Shown here: positions 21,830-23,510 of the stretch, in pieces | Position numbering within the stretch: position 1 is the stretch's first letter | Layout of the letters: each line of letters starts with the position of its first letter | IMG/VR virus record: IMGVR_UViG_3300033148_009115 | Location: 1-23,510 of that record | From: a virus | Reading direction: 5' to 3' (one strand) | Length of the DNA stretch: 23,510 nucleotides | Position numbers and translations under genes: made by a program | The notes under the pieces: generated by a model | What the model was told of the DNA's origin: nothing | Seen by the model: the letters and a program-made list of their open reading frames with translations, nothing else | The model's database searches: none

Positions 21830-23510
21830 CTATAGATTGCTCACTGTTGTCGTTGGAAGATCGCTTTCAGTAATCTCATCAGATACCTCTATCGATCCTT
21901 CAGAACCAGCAGTGATCACATTATAAACCTCCTCGATAGTCTGATCACGTTCATCTTCATCAATAGACCATTCTACCAGCACACCTTTATCATGATTTGG
22001 ATTATAAATCTCACCAGCTATATTAGAACTAGGCGAAGTTTTGCTAAGCCCATCAAATTCTTTATTCTCCAACAAATTAGAATAACCACTGGCAAACTCT
22101 CTTGGATCGGGATCAGTAGATTTACCTAATCTATCAGCCCATTTACGAACATAAGCCATGGTTTCAGTTATATTCCTATTTTTCTTCATTTGCTTAAGTA
22201 AACGCTTCTCAGCATTCCTATCATATCCTTCAATTGGCAAACTCTCTTCCTCAGCAGCAGGCTCTAAACCTTCTCCTCCATCCTCACCATCAACATCGAG
22301 CCCATCATCCCCTTCTAAATCCTCACCATCAGCCATTTCTGGATCCATATCTAAACCACCACCAGGCATCCCTCCACCACCAGAACCACCCTGACCTTCT
22401 TCGCCTTCCATTTCTTTCAATTCTTCGATTTCATCCGGAGACAAATCAGTAAAATGTGTAACAATCCATTCTTTTGGAAACCAACCAAGATCCTTAAGGT
22501 CAGCCATAACACCAACCCTAGTTTGCCATGTCTCTATACGATATAATTCTTCCATCGCTGAAGTAGCAGTAAGAGCTATTTCAAAACCCTTCAAATCCTC
22601 AACACTATATCCCTTTAACGCTAAATGAATAATAGCTACCTTCGTAAGGCCAGTCGAAACTTCTCTTTGAACCCACTGCACTGCTTTAGCAAATTCAGAA
22701 TGCGATTGAGATAATGATTTCTCACTCGCTTCACCAGAACCCTCACCAATCCCAACTCTAGCAAACGGGATCTTAGTTGGTGCTATCATTTTCTTCTTGA
22801 AGTATTCAATATCAGCTATTTGATCAAGATTCTCAGCACCAGGCAACACATCTACATCAGGACCAGTACCATCAGGTCTCCGAGGTAAAAAGAAATCATC
22901 TTCCTGAATAAGAGGAGAATATCTCTCATCAAAAGTACCTGTCGTTGGATTATAAAACCTCTGTCTCTTAAAATTCCTAGCAATCATTTGCATATATTCA
23001 GGAACTTCTTTTGGTGGAATAAGTCCAACAGGAATCGTGAATTTACGTTTCTCAGGGGCACGAGTAATTCTATAAATCAAAGCTGCGTCTTCCATCAATC
23101 GCAACTGTTTAAATGCTTTCCTACCACCATCGATTATACTTCGTCCATACGGATGATAAATATTTTCAAAACTCGTTAACCGCAGATGCATTACCTGCCA
23201 AGGATGCATAAATTGTGGTTCAGGGTAAAGTGCATCCTGATAAAAGAATCCGACAAGATCTCCAAACCTAGTCTCGATCCTGGTAAAATTATAAACATTC
23301 ATAAAACGTACCGACGCCACACCATCACGAGACGTCGTCGGTTGAACTTCAAACGGTAAATCGCCATATTTGCATAAATATCTAATAGATGGGCGACAAT
23401 AATTATCCCAAAGAAGAGTGTCAAAGAATAAATCTTCCAACTCTTTCTTTAGTCGCCGATTCCTAGCCCTAATAACTAATGTATGCTTACGCTCTGGATC
23501 GACCAAACTA
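21830..23510 (-). CDS. Portal vertex protein, T4 gp20-like, N-terminus cut by the window edge
   Basis: The portal (head-to-tail connector, DNA entry) is identified from RAPEKRKFTIPVGLIPPKEV, FDERYSPLIQEDDFFLPRRP and DVDVLPGAENLDQIADIEYFKKKM, which match T4 gp20 RAVYRI.VG..PK, FWLPRREG, LPGG.NLG.I.DI.YF..K. The frame runs off the right edge, so about the first 100 residues are missing. After the core there is a Gly/Met/Asp-rich acidic linker (GQGGSGGGGMPGGG, then GEDLEGDDGLDVDGEDGG) and an extra C-terminal domain (ITETMAYVRKWADRLGK to the end). This makes the protein longer than gp20. It starts the head operon. Confidence 0.92.
   Translation of the reverse strand, partial: SLVDPERKHTLVIRARNRRLKKELEDLFFDTLLWDNYCRPSIRYLCKYGDLPFEVQPTTSRDGVASVRFMNVYNFTRIETRFGDLVGFFYQDALYPEPQFMHPWQVMHLRLTSFENIYHPYGRSIIDGGRKAFKQLRLMEDAALIYRITRAPEKRKFTIPVGLIPPKEVPEYMQMIARNFKRQRFYNPTTGTFDERYSPLIQEDDFFLPRRPDGTGPDVDVLPGAENLDQIADIEYFKKKMIAPTKIPFARVGIGEGSGEASEKSLSQSHSEFAKAVQWVQREVSTGLTKVAIIHLALKGYSVEDLKGFEIALTATSAMEELYRIETWQTRVGVMADLKDLGWFPKEWIVTHFTDLSPDEIEELKEMEGEEGQGGSGGGGMPGGGLDMDPEMADGEDLEGDDGLDVDGEDGGEGLEPAAEEESLPIEGYDRNAEKRLLKQMKKNRNITETMAYVRKWADRLGKSTDPDPREFASGYSNLLENKEFDGLSKTSPSSNIAGEIYNPNHDKGVLVEWSIDEDERDQTIEEVYNVITAGSEGSIEVSDEITESDLPTTTVSNL

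Noticed and set aside
15550-21850. Shared VSNL C-terminus of portal and capsid proteins
   Set aside because: Four residues only; surrounding sequence is unrelated, so treated as chance.

Overview
This window looks like part of the genome of a tailed bacteriophage of the T4-like (contractile-tail myovirus) morphogenesis lineage, probably a metagenome-derived or little-studied phage. The evidence is a head-assembly block at the right end, transcribed on the minus strand in classic T4 order: portal (gp20-like, cut by the window edge), a very large acidic protein where T4 has small prohead-core proteins, prohead protease (gp21-like), scaffold (gp22-like) and major capsid protein (gp23-like). A strong rho-independent terminator follows the capsid gene. 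Most starts have AGGAG-type Shine-Dalgarno sites, genes are tightly packed with ATGA/TAATG overlaps, and nearly everything is on the minus strand. Nothing in the sequence fixes the host.

Layout from left to right. 1-2435: start of an edge-cut gene, small hypothetical genes and a tandem pair of paralogues. 2435-4535: a broken plus-strand gene, a Cys-rich phosphoribosyltransferase-HAD fusion and a divergent methyltransferase. 4532-8067: a secreted repeat protein, a radical SAM enzyme with an N-terminal SPASM-like cysteine cluster, and a chain of overlapping small genes. 8108-10470: small genes with several recent duplications, an expanded Asp-codon repeat and an apparently inactivated metallopeptidase-fold protein. 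10455-14790: a DUF5131 (Gp37/Gp68) family protein followed by a glycan-type cassette: nucleotidyltransferase, NeuA-like cytidylyltransferase, GT29-like sialyltransferase, two unknown genes and a Stealth-type sugar-phosphate transferase. 14875-15438: a hypothetical gene. 15492-23510: terminator and head module.

The head genes would build the prohead: portal as initiator, scaffold and large acidic protein as core, gp23-like shell, and gp21-like protease to mature it. The accessory region suggests the phage can activate and transfer a nonulosonic-acid-type sugar and possibly add a sugar phosphate, modifying either the virion or the host envelope. This is inferred from motifs; substrates are unknown.

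The observations most worth following up are the NeuA/GT29 pair diverging from a perfect 18-bp inverted repeat that contains both start codons, the 1016-residue acidic protein in the head cluster, the metallopeptidase-like protein lacking its HExxH residues, the +1-frameshifted plus-strand gene, and the recent gene and tail duplications. No tRNA gene, CRISPR array, integrase or insertion sequence was seen. No gene-free stretch exceeds about 300 bases; the longest is about 180 bases at 36-215.
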